64,000 nucleotides of DNA from Agromyces sp. G08B096 (lineage in GTDB: Bacteria > Actinomycetota > Actinomycetes > Actinomycetales > Microbacteriaceae), in the NCBI RefSeq assembly GCF_040267705.1, contig NZ_CP158374.1:806001-870000 (forward strand). The letters run 5' to 3'. Every line of letters starts with the position of its first letter. Positions within the stretch are counted from its first letter, which is position 1. The notes under the pieces are model-generated. The model was not told where the DNA came from. It saw only the letters and a program-made list of their open reading frames with translations, and searched no databases. The position numbers were made by a program, and so were the translations under genes. Of the stretch, positions 1 to 7,402 are shown piece after piece.

Positions 1-234
1 GAGGGCCCACACCCCAAGCGCGTGGTGGCCGAGAAGCTCGGCATCTCCAACTCCGGGCTCGCCCGCTCCGGCATCACCGAGCCGCTCACCACGGCCGAGA
101 TCAAGGCGCTGCTCGCGGCTCCGCCGGAGTGGCTCGTCGCCGAACGCGCGACGCAGGCGCAGGTGCGCGCCGAGAAGATCCGCGTCGCCGAGCGCGACGC
201 CGAACGCGCCCGCCGCGCCGCCGATCAGGAGTAG
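1..234 (+). CDS. DUF5997 family protein, 3' part
   Basis: The first 77 codons of the window read open in frame 1 and end at TAG 232-234; the start lies upstream of the window. The visible residues (RVVAEKLGISNSGLARSGI, then TEPLTTAEIKALL, then PPEWLVAERATQAQVRAEK) match what I recall of the C-terminal half of the DUF5997 family, small actinobacterial proteins of about 120 residues with no known function. The tail is a charged, probably helical stretch. The gene overlaps the convergent hydrolase gene by 10 bases, so there is no room for a terminator between them. Confidence 0.75.
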   Translation, partial: EGPHPKRVVAEKLGISNSGLARSGITEPLTTAEIKALLAAPPEWLVAERATQAQVRAEKIRVAERDAERARRAADQE

Positions 235-854
235 CGGGCCCGCAACCACGCGACCAGGTCGCCCAGCTCCCGCTCGGACACCGAGTGGCCGAGCCCCTCG
301 TAGATGCGGGCGTCGACGTCGGCGTGCGCCGGCAGCCACGCCTGCGTGAGCGCGACCTCCTCCGCGGGGATCACCTCGTCGGCCGTGCCTCTGCCCCAGA
401 ACACCGGCGGACGCACCTCCGCGAGACGGGCGTCCCCGGCTCGATCACCGGGGAGTGCGAAGCCCGCCAGCGTCGCCGCGAAGCCGAACCGCTGCGGATC
501 GCGTCGGAGCAGCTCGAGCGCCATCGCCCCGCCCTGGGAGAAGCCCACGAGACCGACGGATGCCACGTCGGGAGCGACACGGTCGAGCCAGTCGACGATC
601 GCGGTCGTCGCGGCATCCGCCTGCCCCAGCGCACGCCGCGCATCGGTGCCGGCCAGATCGAACCAGGCGTGCCCGTAGTCGGCGGCGATGGGGGCCCGCA
701 GCGATGCGATCACCGGCTCCAGCGGCAGGTACGGCGCGAGCCCGAACAGGTCGCCCTCGTGCGAGTTGTAGCCGTGCAGGAGGACGAGGAGGGGCCGGCC
801 GACCCGGTCGGCCGGACCGGCCGACCACAGGACGGCGTCGTCGTCGATGCGCAT
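225..854 (-). CDS. alpha/beta hydrolase (phospholipase/carboxylesterase type)
   Basis: A 209-residue cytosolic alpha/beta hydrolase of the small carboxylesterase/phospholipase family. The oxyanion-side motif LLHGYNSHEGD is at residues 25-35. The nucleophile elbow GFSQGG places the catalytic serine at 106, Asp159 is in GTADEVIPAEE, and His190 is in GLGHSVSERE. Length and motif spacing fit the family; the substrate cannot be deduced. The frame stays open upstream, but ATG 854 is preferred because a TACGAT hexamer lies six bases before it, which fits a leaderless transcript. It diverges from the NUDIX gene, with 51 bases between the two start codons. Confidence 0.85.
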   Translation of the reverse strand: MRIDDDAVLWSAGPADRVGRPLLVLLHGYNSHEGDLFGLAPYLPLEPVIASLRAPIAADYGHAWFDLAGTDARRALGQADAATTAIVDWLDRVAPDVASVGLVGFSQGGAMALELLRRDPQRFGFAATLAGFALPGDRAGDARLAEVRPPVFWGRGTADEVIPAEEVALTQAWLPAHADVDARIYEGLGHSVSERELGDLVAWLRARYS

Positions 855-860
855 CCGGGC

Positions 861-899
861 ATCGTACGCCACGGCGCCGGCGCACGGGTGGGGCAGAAT
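861..899. promoter_or_regulatory. divergent leaderless-type promoters
   Basis: On the minus strand TACGAT (861-866) lies six bases upstream of the hydrolase ATG. On the plus strand CAGAAT (894-899) lies six bases upstream of the NUDIX ATG. Both distances put the transcription start at or next to the start codon. No Shine-Dalgarno sequence precedes either gene. -35 boxes are not obvious. Confidence 0.45.
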
Positions 900-905
900 C
901 GTCGC

Positions 906-1487
906 ATGAGCGTGCGGACTCCCGACCCCGACTGGCGCGACGACGACGAGCCCTCGGCCCGGCCGCAGGGCAACCCGGGCTGGCTCACCGACCTCGAGCT
1001 CGCCGAGGTGCGCGGCCGTCTGCCGCTGCTCTACGTCGAGGCCGTGCCGGTCCGCGTCGACGGGCTCGGCCAGGTCACCGAGGTGGGACTCCTGTTGCGC
1101 GCGAACGCGGTGGGCGAGATGACCCGCACCCTGGTCTCCGGCCGCGTGATGTACGGCGAGACCGTGCGCGACGCGCTCTTCCGGCACCTCGAGAAGGATC
1201 TCGGCCCCATGGCGTTCCCGCTGCTTCCCGCGAGCCCGCTCCCGGCCGCCGTCGCCGAGTACTTCCCCCTGCCCGGGATCAGCCCCTTCACCGACGAGCG
1301 TCAGCACGCCGTCTCGCTCGTCTACGTCGTGCCCGTCACGGGCACGTGCGAGCCCAGGCAGGACGCCCTCGAGGTCACGTGGATGCCGCCGGAGGAGGCC
1401 GCCGGGCTCACCGTCGGCGCCGAGCTCGAGGGCGGGCGCGGCGTGCTCGTCCGGCAGGCGCTCGCGTCGGTGGGCGCACTGCGCTGA
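906..1487 (+). CDS. NUDIX hydrolase family protein (DUF4916-like)
   Basis: A 193-residue soluble protein resembling the actinobacterial NUDIX/DUF4916 family. The N-terminus is acidic and followed by GNPGWLTDLELAEVRGRLPL. The core has the beta strand EVGLLLRANAVGEMTRTLVSGRV and then GETVRDALFRHLEKDLGP, which occupies the Nudix-box position but lacks a complete GX5EX7REUXEEXGU motif, so hydrolase activity is uncertain. The start is the ATG six bases after a CAGAAT hexamer. It converges on the GNAT gene, whose stop is about 55 bases beyond its own. Confidence 0.7.
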   Translation: MSVRTPDPDWRDDDEPSARPQGNPGWLTDLELAEVRGRLPLLYVEAVPVRVDGLGQVTEVGLLLRANAVGEMTRTLVSGRVMYGETVRDALFRHLEKDLGPMAFPLLPASPLPAAVAEYFPLPGISPFTDERQHAVSLVYVVPVTGTCEPRQDALEVTWMPPEEAAGLTVGAELEGGRGVLVRQALASVGALR

Positions 1488-1541
1488 GCCGCCGGCGCGC
1501 CGGCGCACTCGGCAGCGCCGACGCGAGTGTCGGTCAGGCGG

Positions 1542-2042
1542 TCAGCGGACCAGCCGCACCTCGTGGATCTCCTCGCCGAGGAACGGCTGCACCTGCTCCG
1601 CGCCGTCGGCCGTGAAGCCGTTGCGCGCGTAGAAGCGATGCGCGCGCGGGTTGTCGGAGGCGACCCACAGATACACCGGGTCGGTGCCCACCGCCGCGTC
1701 GAAGAGCTGCTGGCCGATGCCCGTGCCGTGGTACGCGTCGAGCAGGTAGATGAAGTACAGCTCCCGGTCGCGAGGCGGGTTCTCGTCGCGGGCCGGGCCG
1801 GAGCCCACGAAGCCCACGATCTCGCCGTCGACGAGGGCGGCGAACTGCGAGTACTCCTCGCCGCGCGCGGCGAGGTGGGTCCAGAGCTCGGCCATGCGTC
1901 GGGGCGAGAGCTTCTCGAAGGCGGCGGCGCTGATCAGGTGGTCGTAGGTCTCGTGCCAGCAGGTCGCGTGGACCCGGCCGAGGGCCTCGACATCGGAGTC
2001 GCGGATGGGACGGACGACGGCGGCAACGACATCGGTGCTCAT
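1542..2042 (-). CDS. GNAT family N-acetyltransferase
   Basis: A 166-residue GNAT acetyltransferase. The acetyl-CoA-binding motif A appears as YHGTGIGQQLFDAAV near residues 111-125, preceded by the beta strand RELYFIYLLDAY. Motif B region reads VYLWVASDNPRAHRFYARN and ends in GF, which is the usual GNAT C-terminal signature. The N-terminal VVRPIRDSDVEALGRVHATC is typical of the RimI-like part of the family. The substrate is unknown. The gene has no Shine-Dalgarno; a TAGCCT hexamer six bases upstream suggests leaderless expression. Confidence 0.88.
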   Translation of the reverse strand: MSTDVVAAVVRPIRDSDVEALGRVHATCWHETYDHLISAAAFEKLSPRRMAELWTHLAARGEEYSQFAALVDGEIVGFVGSGPARDENPPRDRELYFIYLLDAYHGTGIGQQLFDAAVGTDPVYLWVASDNPRAHRFYARNGFTADGAEQVQPFLGEEIHEVRLVR

Positions 2043-2048
2043 GCCGAC

Positions 2049-2054
2049 AGGCTA
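2049..2054 (-). promoter_or_regulatory. leaderless-type -10 box for GNAT gene
   Basis: TAGCCT on the minus strand, six bases from ATG 2042. The same hexamer and spacing occur before other genes in this window (for example 8697-8702). Confidence 0.4.
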
Positions 2055-2202
2055 GGCCAGCCCTCGCGTGACGCGAAATCGGGCGTGAACCGGATGCCTC
2101 GTCCGGACATACCCATGCAGCCGGGCTCGCGGGGGCGGAGAGCCGGCAGGTCACGGGGACCGGTGGCAGGGAGTCTGGAAAGGCGGACGATGAGGAGCCG
2201 TT

Positions 2203-2208
2203 TAGGCT
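2203..2208 (+). promoter_or_regulatory. -10 box for ECF sigma gene
   Basis: TAGGCT ends nine bases before the sigma-factor ATG at 2218, so the transcript would begin at or within a few bases of the start codon. No clear ECF-type GGAAC -35 motif was seen upstream, so autoregulation is not shown. Confidence 0.35.
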
Positions 2209-2217
2209 GGTCGGACC

Positions 2218-2913
2218 ATGTCGACGCAGGAGCGATCCGACGCGGCGCTGTGGCTGGAGGCGACCTCGGGCACGGCGTCGGCGTTCGGCGAGATCTACGA
2301 CCGCTACCGCACGCGGGTGTTCCGCGCTGCGTACGGCGCGGTGCGGCACGTCGATGACGCGGAGGACATCGTGGCGATCGTCTTCCTCGAGGCCTGGCGG
2401 AAGCGCGACGGCGTGCGCTTCGTCGACGGGTCGCTGCTGCCGTGGCTGCTCGTCGTGACGCACAACGCCACCCGCAACGTCGCGCGGTCCAAGCGTCGCT
2501 GGGGCCGGCTGCTCGCCAAGGTGCCGCCGGCCGAGCACGCGGCCGATCCCGCCGAGCAGGCCGGGCGGCGCATCGACCTCGACCGTTCAGGTGGAGCGCT
2601 GCGCGGTGCGCTCGGCCGGCTGAGCGCCGACGAGCGCCGCGTCGTCGACCTCTGCCTCATCGAGGAGCTGCCCACGGCGGCCGTCGCCGCGGTGCTCCAC
2701 GTGCCGGAGGGCACGGTGAAATCCCGGCTGCACCGGGCGAGGCGGAAGCTCCAGCGGGAGCTCGGCGGCGTCGACGGATCCCTCGCGGCACTCGACGGGG
2801 TGGAGACGGCCCGCGGCGACCCGGCGCCGCCACCGCCCTCCGCGCTGCGCCTGCCGCCCGCGGCCCCGCCGCTGACATCCACGCTCGCACCCGACCTGGA
2901 GGCCACCTCGTGA
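2218..2913 (+). CDS. RNA polymerase ECF-type sigma-70 factor
   Basis: A 231-residue sigma-70 family protein of ECF type. Region 2 (about residues 22-85) begins FGEIYDRYRTRVFRAAYGA and contains the DDAEDIVAIVFLEAW helix that binds core polymerase and the -10 element. Region 4 (about 135-185) has LSADERRVVDLCLIEEL and the helix-turn-helix VPEGTVKSRLHRARRKL. A Pro/Ala-rich tail after residue 190 is longer than in minimal ECF factors. It overlaps the next gene by four bases (GTGA), so the two are probably translationally coupled and that gene may encode its regulator. Confidence 0.88.
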   Translation: MSTQERSDAALWLEATSGTASAFGEIYDRYRTRVFRAAYGAVRHVDDAEDIVAIVFLEAWRKRDGVRFVDGSLLPWLLVVTHNATRNVARSKRRWGRLLAKVPPAEHAADPAEQAGRRIDLDRSGGALRGALGRLSADERRVVDLCLIEELPTAAVAAVLHVPEGTVKSRLHRARRKLQRELGGVDGSLAALDGVETARGDPAPPPPSALRLPPAAPPLTSTLAPDLEATS

Positions 2914-3413
2914 GCGAGCCGCAGGGCCTGCGTCCCGACCGGGACCGTGCCATCCGCAGCATGCTGCTCGACCATGTCGCGGCCGAGCCCGCCGAACGCA
3001 CCGTGCGTCGGCGGCGCACCCGCATCGCCTGGGCCGGAGCCGGCGCCCTGGTGCTCGGCGTGGCCGCCACGGCGGGTGCCGTGCTGCTGCAGCCGGGCGC
3101 GGTCGAGGACACCTCGGTCGTGTTCTGCCTGAGCGCGGCCGAACGGCTGCCCGACGGCGGCTACCCCGGCTCCAGCGCGGTCGTCGCCGACAGCGGCGAC
3201 GGGCGCGCGGCCGACGCCATCCAGCTGTGCCGCGACATGTGGGCCCAGGGCGTGCTCGAGTCCGGCTTCGATCCGACCGCGGCGACGACCTCGCCCGGAC
3301 AGGTGCCCGACGCGCTGCAGACGTGCGTGCGCAGCGACGGTGTCGCCGCCGTCGTGCCGTCGGATCGACCGTCGATCTGCGCGGCGCTCGGGTTGGCTCC
3401 GCTCGAGGAGTGA
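2910..3413 (+). CDS. membrane-anchored protein coupled to ECF sigma factor (possible anti-sigma)
   Basis: A 167-residue protein starting at a GTG that overlaps the sigma-factor stop. An Arg-rich cytosolic N-terminus (about 38 residues) precedes one membrane segment, AWAGAGALVLGVAATAGAVL. An extracytoplasmic domain of about 105 residues follows with four cysteines (VFCLS, QLCRDM, QTCVRS, SICAAL), which could pair as disulfides. Position and topology suggest a regulator of the preceding sigma factor. It has no HxxxCxxC zinc anti-sigma motif, and I do not recognise the family, so the role is inferred from context. Confidence 0.75.
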   Translation: MSEPQGLRPDRDRAIRSMLLDHVAAEPAERTVRRRRTRIAWAGAGALVLGVAATAGAVLLQPGAVEDTSVVFCLSAAERLPDGGYPGSSAVVADSGDGRAADAIQLCRDMWAQGVLESGFDPTAATTSPGQVPDALQTCVRSDGVAAVVPSDRPSICAALGLAPLEE

Positions 3414-3456
3414 GGCGCCGAAGCGCTCGGAACGCCCGGCGACCTGGGAGGAACGC

Positions 3457-4029
3457 TTACCCGTACTGCCCGGCGGGACGGAAGACGAGGGCGCTCACCC
3501 GGTCGTTCCACGAGGACAGCCCGCCGCACCACGGCGTGCAGTTCAGGCGGCTGCCGCCGTACGAGGCGTCGGTGTACATCGTCACCCAGCACCCGTTGAG
3601 GCCCCCGCCCGAGCTGATCGCGTCGTTCCACCCGGCCGGCAGCGACGGGAATCCGAAGGTCGAGCCCGCGCAGGCGTTCGCACCCCAGAAGCTCAGGCTG
3701 CCGCCCCCGCCGCCGGCGTCCTGGTAGACGCGGCCGATCAGCGTGCTCGACGCGAGGGCCGCATCGACGCTGCGCGCCGCCGACGCCCGCCCCTCGAGGA
3801 ACGCGTCGACCTCCGGCTCGGTCGCGAAGCATGTGGGCTCGGCGGCGGTCCCGTCGACGAGCGGGTCGCCGGCCGCGTCGAGCTCGACCGCCTCGACCAC
3901 GCAGTGCTGCTCGCCCTGCGGTGCCGGTCGGCCGTCGCGACCCGTTCCCGCGGGTGCGGCGTGCGCGGCGCCCGAAGCGGCCAGCGCGAGCAGCACGCCC
4001 GCCACGGCGCCGATGCGGATGCGGTGCAT
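3457..4029 (-). CDS. secreted beta/gamma-crystallin-like (peptidase inhibitor I36-like) protein
   Basis: A 190-residue exported protein. Residues 1-25 form a Sec signal peptide (MHRIRIGAVAGVLLALAASG, then AAHAAP). The mature N-terminal part has CVVEAVELDAAGDPLVDG. The C-terminal 85 residues look like a beta/gamma-crystallin-type fold: VYQDAGGGGGSLSFWG, then FGFPSLPAGWNDAISS, then TMYTDASYGGSRLNC and SSWNDRVSALVFRP. This resembles peptidase-inhibitor-family-I36 proteins of actinomycetes. Several cysteines suggest disulfides. A GGGAGG-type ribosome site lies about seven bases before ATG 4029. The target is unknown. Confidence 0.75.
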   Translation of the reverse strand: MHRIRIGAVAGVLLALAASGAAHAAPAGTGRDGRPAPQGEQHCVVEAVELDAAGDPLVDGTAAEPTCFATEPEVDAFLEGRASAARSVDAALASSTLIGRVYQDAGGGGGSLSFWGANACAGSTFGFPSLPAGWNDAISSGGGLNGCWVTMYTDASYGGSRLNCTPWCGGLSSWNDRVSALVFRPAGQYG

Positions 4030-4166
4030 GGAGTTCCTCCCGTCCAGCGGCTCGGGGTGGGCCGCTGACGGGGAATGTCCGGGAGCGGCATCCGGGTTCC
4101 CGCGCGGCGAGCGTGAACCGTCCTGCGGGTGCCGGACATCACCTGACGAGTGGATCGGGAGGTGCC

Positions 4167-4280
4167 ATGCGACGAGTGCGAACCGCGGTGGGCGTGGCGG
4201 CCGTCATGGCCGGCATGCTCATCGCGTCGGCCCTGATCATCGGGGGCGAGATCGGGCGCGCATTCGTCGACGCGCACTAG
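4167..4280 (+). CDS. small single-pass membrane peptide, 37 residues
   Basis: A short open frame starting at ATG 4167 with a good GGGAGG ribosome site at 4157-4163 and ending at TAG 4278-4280. It encodes MRRVRTAVGVAAVMAGMLIA followed by SALIIGGEIGRAFVDAH. This is a basic start, a hydrophobic stretch of about 20 residues and a short polar tail, as expected of a small membrane peptide. It stands alone between a divergent secreted-protein gene and a strong terminator hairpin, which supports a real short transcript. I do not recognise it. Confidence 0.45.
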   Translation: MRRVRTAVGVAAVMAGMLIASALIIGGEIGRAFVDAH

Positions 4281-4292
4281 GCGGGTGGGAGT

Positions 4293-4326
4293 GGGCCGCG
4301 CGACGCTGGGGGGCGTCGCGCGGCCC
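4293..4326. terminator. bidirectional hairpin terminator
   Basis: A perfect 14-bp stem (GGGCCGCGCGACGC pairing with 4313-4326) around a six-base loop. It sits between the stop of the small membrane peptide and the stop of the convergent helicase gene. No U-tract follows on either side, as is common in high-GC actinobacteria. Confidence 0.65.
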
Positions 4327-4358
4327 TCGCCGTCAGGAGCGCACGGATGCCGCGGGGG

Positions 4359-5918
4359 TCAGCCCTGTGCGCGGCGGTTGGTCCGAGCGCTGCGGTTCGG
4401 CGAGACGACGTCGCCCATGCGGATCGGCCGGGCGGTGCGGCCGGCCTTCTGCCCGCCGCCCTTCTGCGCGCCCGACTTCTGGCCCTGACGCGTGCCACCC
4501 TGCGCGGGACCGCCGTGCGAGGGGCCGCCGTGCGACGGGGCGCCGTGTGCGGCATTGCCGTGCTTCGGCCGACCCGCGCCGGCCTCCGCCGGACGGCCGG
4601 ACCGGTCGCGACGAGGCGCAGCGGCCTCGCCCTGGCGCTGGCCGCCGCGCGCGTCGCGCGCCTGGCGCTTGCGCTGCGCGTTCGCGCCCTGCGACCGGCC
4701 GCCGCCCTGCTGGACGGGCGCCTTCGGCGCGGGCTTCACGTACGGCGCCACATCGCCGACGAGCGCGGTCACCTCGGGCGAGGCGGGCGTGACGCGGCGG
4801 GGCGCCACGGCGATCTCGGCCTTGCGCAGCAGCTTCTTCAGGTCGTCCATCTGCTCGGGCAGGGCGATCGTCACCACGTCGCCCTCGCTGCCCGCGCGCG
4901 CCGTGCGGCCCGACCGGTGCAGGTACGCCTTGTGCTCGACGGGCGGGTCGACGTGCACCACGAGCTCGATGTCGTCGACGTGCACACCGCGGGCCGCGAC
5001 ATCCGTCGCCACCATCACCCGCACCGAACCGTCGCCGAACGCGGCGAGGTTGCGGTCGCGCTGCGGCTGCGACAGGTTGCCGTGCAGGTCGACCGCCGGG
5101 ATGCCCTGCTCGGTGAGCTTCTTCGCGAGCTTCTTGGCCTGGTGCTTGGTCCGCATGAAGAGGATGCGCCGGCCCACGCCGCTCGCGAGCGTCTTGACGA
5201 GCTCGTTCTTCGCGTCGGTGCCCTCGACCGCGAACACGTGGTGGGTCATCGCCGCGACCGGCGAGTGCGCCTCGTCGACGGAGTGGAGCACCTCGTTCTG
5301 CAGGTAGCGCTTCACGAGCTTGTCCACGCCGTTGTCGAGCGTCGCCGAGAACAGCAGGCGCTGGCCGCCGCGCGGAGTCTTGTCGAGGATGCGGGTGACG
5401 ACCGGGAGGAACCCGAGATCGGCCATGTGGTCGGCCTCGTCGAGCACGGTGATCTCGACCGCGTCCAGGTGCGCGAAGCCCTGCTGGATGAGGTCTTCGA
5501 GGCGACCCGGCGTCGCCACGACGATGTCGACGCCGGCGCGGAGCGCCTCGACCTGGCGCTTCTGGTTGATGCCGCCGAAGATCGTCGTCGCCTTCAGTCC
5601 GTACGCCGCGGCGAGCGGCTCGATGGTCTGGGTGATCTGGGTCGCGAGCTCGCGGGTCGGTGCGAGCACGAGCCCGAGCGGCTGGCCCGCGCGGCGGGCG
5701 CCGCCGGCGAGCAACGTGCCGAGGCGGGCGACCATGGGCAGCGCGAACGCGATGGTCTTGCCCGAGCCGGTCTTGCCGCGGCCGAGCACGTCGCGACCCG
5801 CGAGCGTGTCGGGCAGGGTGTCGGCCTGGATCGGGAACGGAGTGGTCTTGCCGTCGGCTTCGAGCACGGCGACGAGGGGAGCGGGCACGCCGAGCGTGCG
5901 GAAGGTGAGGTCGGTCAC
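4359..5918 (-). CDS. DEAD-box ATP-dependent RNA helicase
   Basis: A 519-residue RNA helicase. The motifs appear in order: Q motif TTPFPIQADTLPD (25-37), Walker A GKTGSGKT (48-55), PTRELATQ, TPGRLEDL, DEAD box VLDEADHM, SAT (LFSATLDNG), ATDVAARGVHVDD and HRSGRTARAG. The last 140 residues are a low-complexity Gly/Arg/His/Gln tail (repeated HGAPSHGGPSHGG), likely RNA-binding. GTG 5918 is chosen because VTDLTFRTLGVPAP is the conserved start and AGGAAAGG lies 11 bases upstream. A longer in-frame extension is open but looks non-coding. The likely role is rRNA or mRNA structure remodelling, including in the cold. Confidence 0.93.
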   Translation of the reverse strand: MTDLTFRTLGVPAPLVAVLEADGKTTPFPIQADTLPDTLAGRDVLGRGKTGSGKTIAFALPMVARLGTLLAGGARRAGQPLGLVLAPTRELATQITQTIEPLAAAYGLKATTIFGGINQKRQVEALRAGVDIVVATPGRLEDLIQQGFAHLDAVEITVLDEADHMADLGFLPVVTRILDKTPRGGQRLLFSATLDNGVDKLVKRYLQNEVLHSVDEAHSPVAAMTHHVFAVEGTDAKNELVKTLASGVGRRILFMRTKHQAKKLAKKLTEQGIPAVDLHGNLSQPQRDRNLAAFGDGSVRVMVATDVAARGVHVDDIELVVHVDPPVEHKAYLHRSGRTARAGSEGDVVTIALPEQMDDLKKLLRKAEIAVAPRRVTPASPEVTALVGDVAPYVKPAPKAPVQQGGGRSQGANAQRKRQARDARGGQRQGEAAAPRRDRSGRPAEAGAGRPKHGNAAHGAPSHGGPSHGGPAQGGTRQGQKSGAQKGGGQKAGRTARPIRMGDVVSPNRSARTNRRAQG

Positions 5919-6170
5919 AGGGAGTGGTGCCTTTCCTGGCAGGGGCTGCCGCCGCGAACCGTCGCGGGGGAGCATGGCGAAGTCGCCGGTCGGCGAATCC
6001 GTTCGCCGTATGAATGAGTCATCGGGCCCGAAGCCCGGAAGCGTTCTACGACGCGGGCGGCGCGGTCGTCGCGCACACCGTGGTCGAGCATAGCCCATGG
6101 GTCTGCGAGGACGCCGAGCGCACGCGGTCCGGCGGCCGACGCGCCGCCTCGCACGCGTGCCGACCGGGCG
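5919..6170. other. 252-base spacer: helicase leader with short hairpin
   Basis: The spacer between the helicase start and the DUF1684 gene stop contains no convincing gene. At 5991-6008 a 7-bp stem (CGGCGAA/TTCGCCG, loop TCCG) would form in the helicase 5' leader if transcription starts upstream of it. Nothing else was recognised. Confidence 0.35.
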
Positions 6171-6800
6171 TCAGCGCGGCATCCGCTCGCCGACCGGAAT
6201 CTCCTCGCGAACCGTGTTGCCCGCCTGGGCCAGCGGGCACGACCACGACGGGTCGTAGGCGCACGACGGGTTGTACGCGAAGTTGAAGTCGACGACGATC
6301 GCGTCGTCGCCCGCACCCGGGCCGAGATCGGCGCCCTTCATGGTGTCGAGCAGGTAGCGTCCGCCGCCGTACGTACCGCCGGGCGCACCGGCGAGGCCGT
6401 CTTTCACCGGGAGGAACAGGCCGCCGGCGTAGCCGGCGACGCGCCACAGGTCCAGCGTGCCCACCGCCGGCACCCGGACGGTGCCGACGAGCACGAACGG
6501 GATCGGGCCGTCGGTCGCCGAGTCGACGACGAGCCGGGCCGGCTCAGCCGGGCGGCGCACCTCGAGCTCGAAGCGCCAGTCGGGGTCGTACCTCGTGACG
6601 GTGAGGCCGGTGAACCTCGCCCGGTCGTCGGGCAGCAACGGCGATTGCGGATGCCCCGCGAACAGCTCGTCGCGGCCCGATCGCCACAGCTCGTGGCCGG
6701 CCGCGGGGTCTCGGACGCTCAGCTGCCGGACGCCCGCGTACAGCCCGGCCACGCGGCGCCGCCAGTCGGCGAGCTGCAGGGCCCCGAGCGTCGCGCTCAT
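6171..6800 (-). CDS. DUF1684 domain-containing protein
   Basis: A 209-residue protein matching the DUF1684 family. It has the typical N-terminal LADWRRRVAGLYAGVR, the SPLLPDDRARFTGL turn, and the conserved C-terminal block VVDFNFAYNPSCAYDPSWSC followed by PLAQAGNTVREEIPVGER. The family is widespread and its biochemical role is unknown. Its ATG 6800 overlaps the stop of the upstream SRPBCC-like gene by four bases, so the two are co-translated. It has no signal peptide or membrane segment. Confidence 0.85.
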   Translation of the reverse strand: MSATLGALQLADWRRRVAGLYAGVRQLSVRDPAAGHELWRSGRDELFAGHPQSPLLPDDRARFTGLTVTRYDPDWRFELEVRRPAEPARLVVDSATDGPIPFVLVGTVRVPAVGTLDLWRVAGYAGGLFLPVKDGLAGAPGGTYGGGRYLLDTMKGADLGPGAGDDAIVVDFNFAYNPSCAYDPSWSCPLAQAGNTVREEIPVGERMPR

Positions 6801-7312
6801 GCGGCGGCCTCCGCATCGGCCGTTCCGGGCGGGTCGTACGACCAGCCGGGAGCGAGCGCACGGAGTCGGGCGCCCCGCCACTGCCAGAACGCCCACGTGG
6901 GATACCAGAGGGCGGCGTCGAACGCCGGGTTGCCGCTCGACGCGACGAGCCGGTCGCGGTAGAGCGCGCGTCCGTCGGGCGTGGCCGAGATCGCCATCCG
7001 GTGGTCCCAGGTCGAGAACGCCGAGAGCGGCCCGCTCAGCGCGCCGCCTCGGTCGCGGAGCATGCGGACCCCGGCGGGCACCGCCGAGGGGTAGGCGATG
7101 TCGACGACCTCCTCGCCGGCCGGCCACCGCCGGAAGGCGAGCGCGCGGAGGCGGTGCCGGCCCTCGGGCCAGGTGGTCGGCAGCCCCTGGGGCTCGAGGG
7201 AGTCGAGGTCGAGCCACGGGGCGACCACCTCGCGGAGCACGGCGGGCGAGCGGATCGCCCGCCACGCGGCGTCGGCCGGGCAGTCGAGGGTCAGCTTCAG
7301 GAGCACCCGCAT
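6797..7312 (-). CDS. SRPBCC-like hypothetical protein
   Basis: A 171-residue soluble protein with an SRPBCC (START/Bet v1-like) pattern. It begins MRVLLKLTLDCPADAAWRAI, and the rest alternates beta segments (HRLRALAFRRWPAGEEVVDI, YRDRLVASSGNPAFDAALWY) with a final amphipathic helix near WAFWQWRGARLRALAPG. Such proteins bind hydrophobic ligands; none can be named here. It is the first gene of a two-gene unit with the DUF1684 gene, overlapping by ATGA. Confidence 0.65.
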   Translation of the reverse strand: MRVLLKLTLDCPADAAWRAIRSPAVLREVVAPWLDLDSLEPQGLPTTWPEGRHRLRALAFRRWPAGEEVVDIAYPSAVPAGVRMLRDRGGALSGPLSAFSTWDHRMAISATPDGRALYRDRLVASSGNPAFDAALWYPTWAFWQWRGARLRALAPGWSYDPPGTADAEAAA

Positions 7313-7389
7313 GGACCGAGCGTACGGCTCGGGGACCGGTTCCGCCGAGCGCCACCGCCGATTCGCGGGCGATGTCCATGCGCGCGCCA

Positions 7390-7395
7390 TAGACT
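7390..7395 (+). promoter_or_regulatory. leaderless-type -10 box
   Basis: TAGACT, seven bases before the ATG at 7403. There is no ribosome site between them. Confidence 0.4.
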
Positions 7396-7402
7396 CCCCG
7401 CC

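Noticed and set aside
1491..1504. A 14-base palindrome GCCGGCGCGCCGGC between convergent genes
   Set aside because: With no loop and no flanking stem it is a weak terminator candidate; such GC palindromes are expected by chance in this composition.
5919..6098. A longer helicase N-terminus beginning at 6098
   Set aside because: The extension is Arg/Pro low complexity, not conserved, and the GTG at 5918 has a suitable ribosome site and the family's usual first residues.
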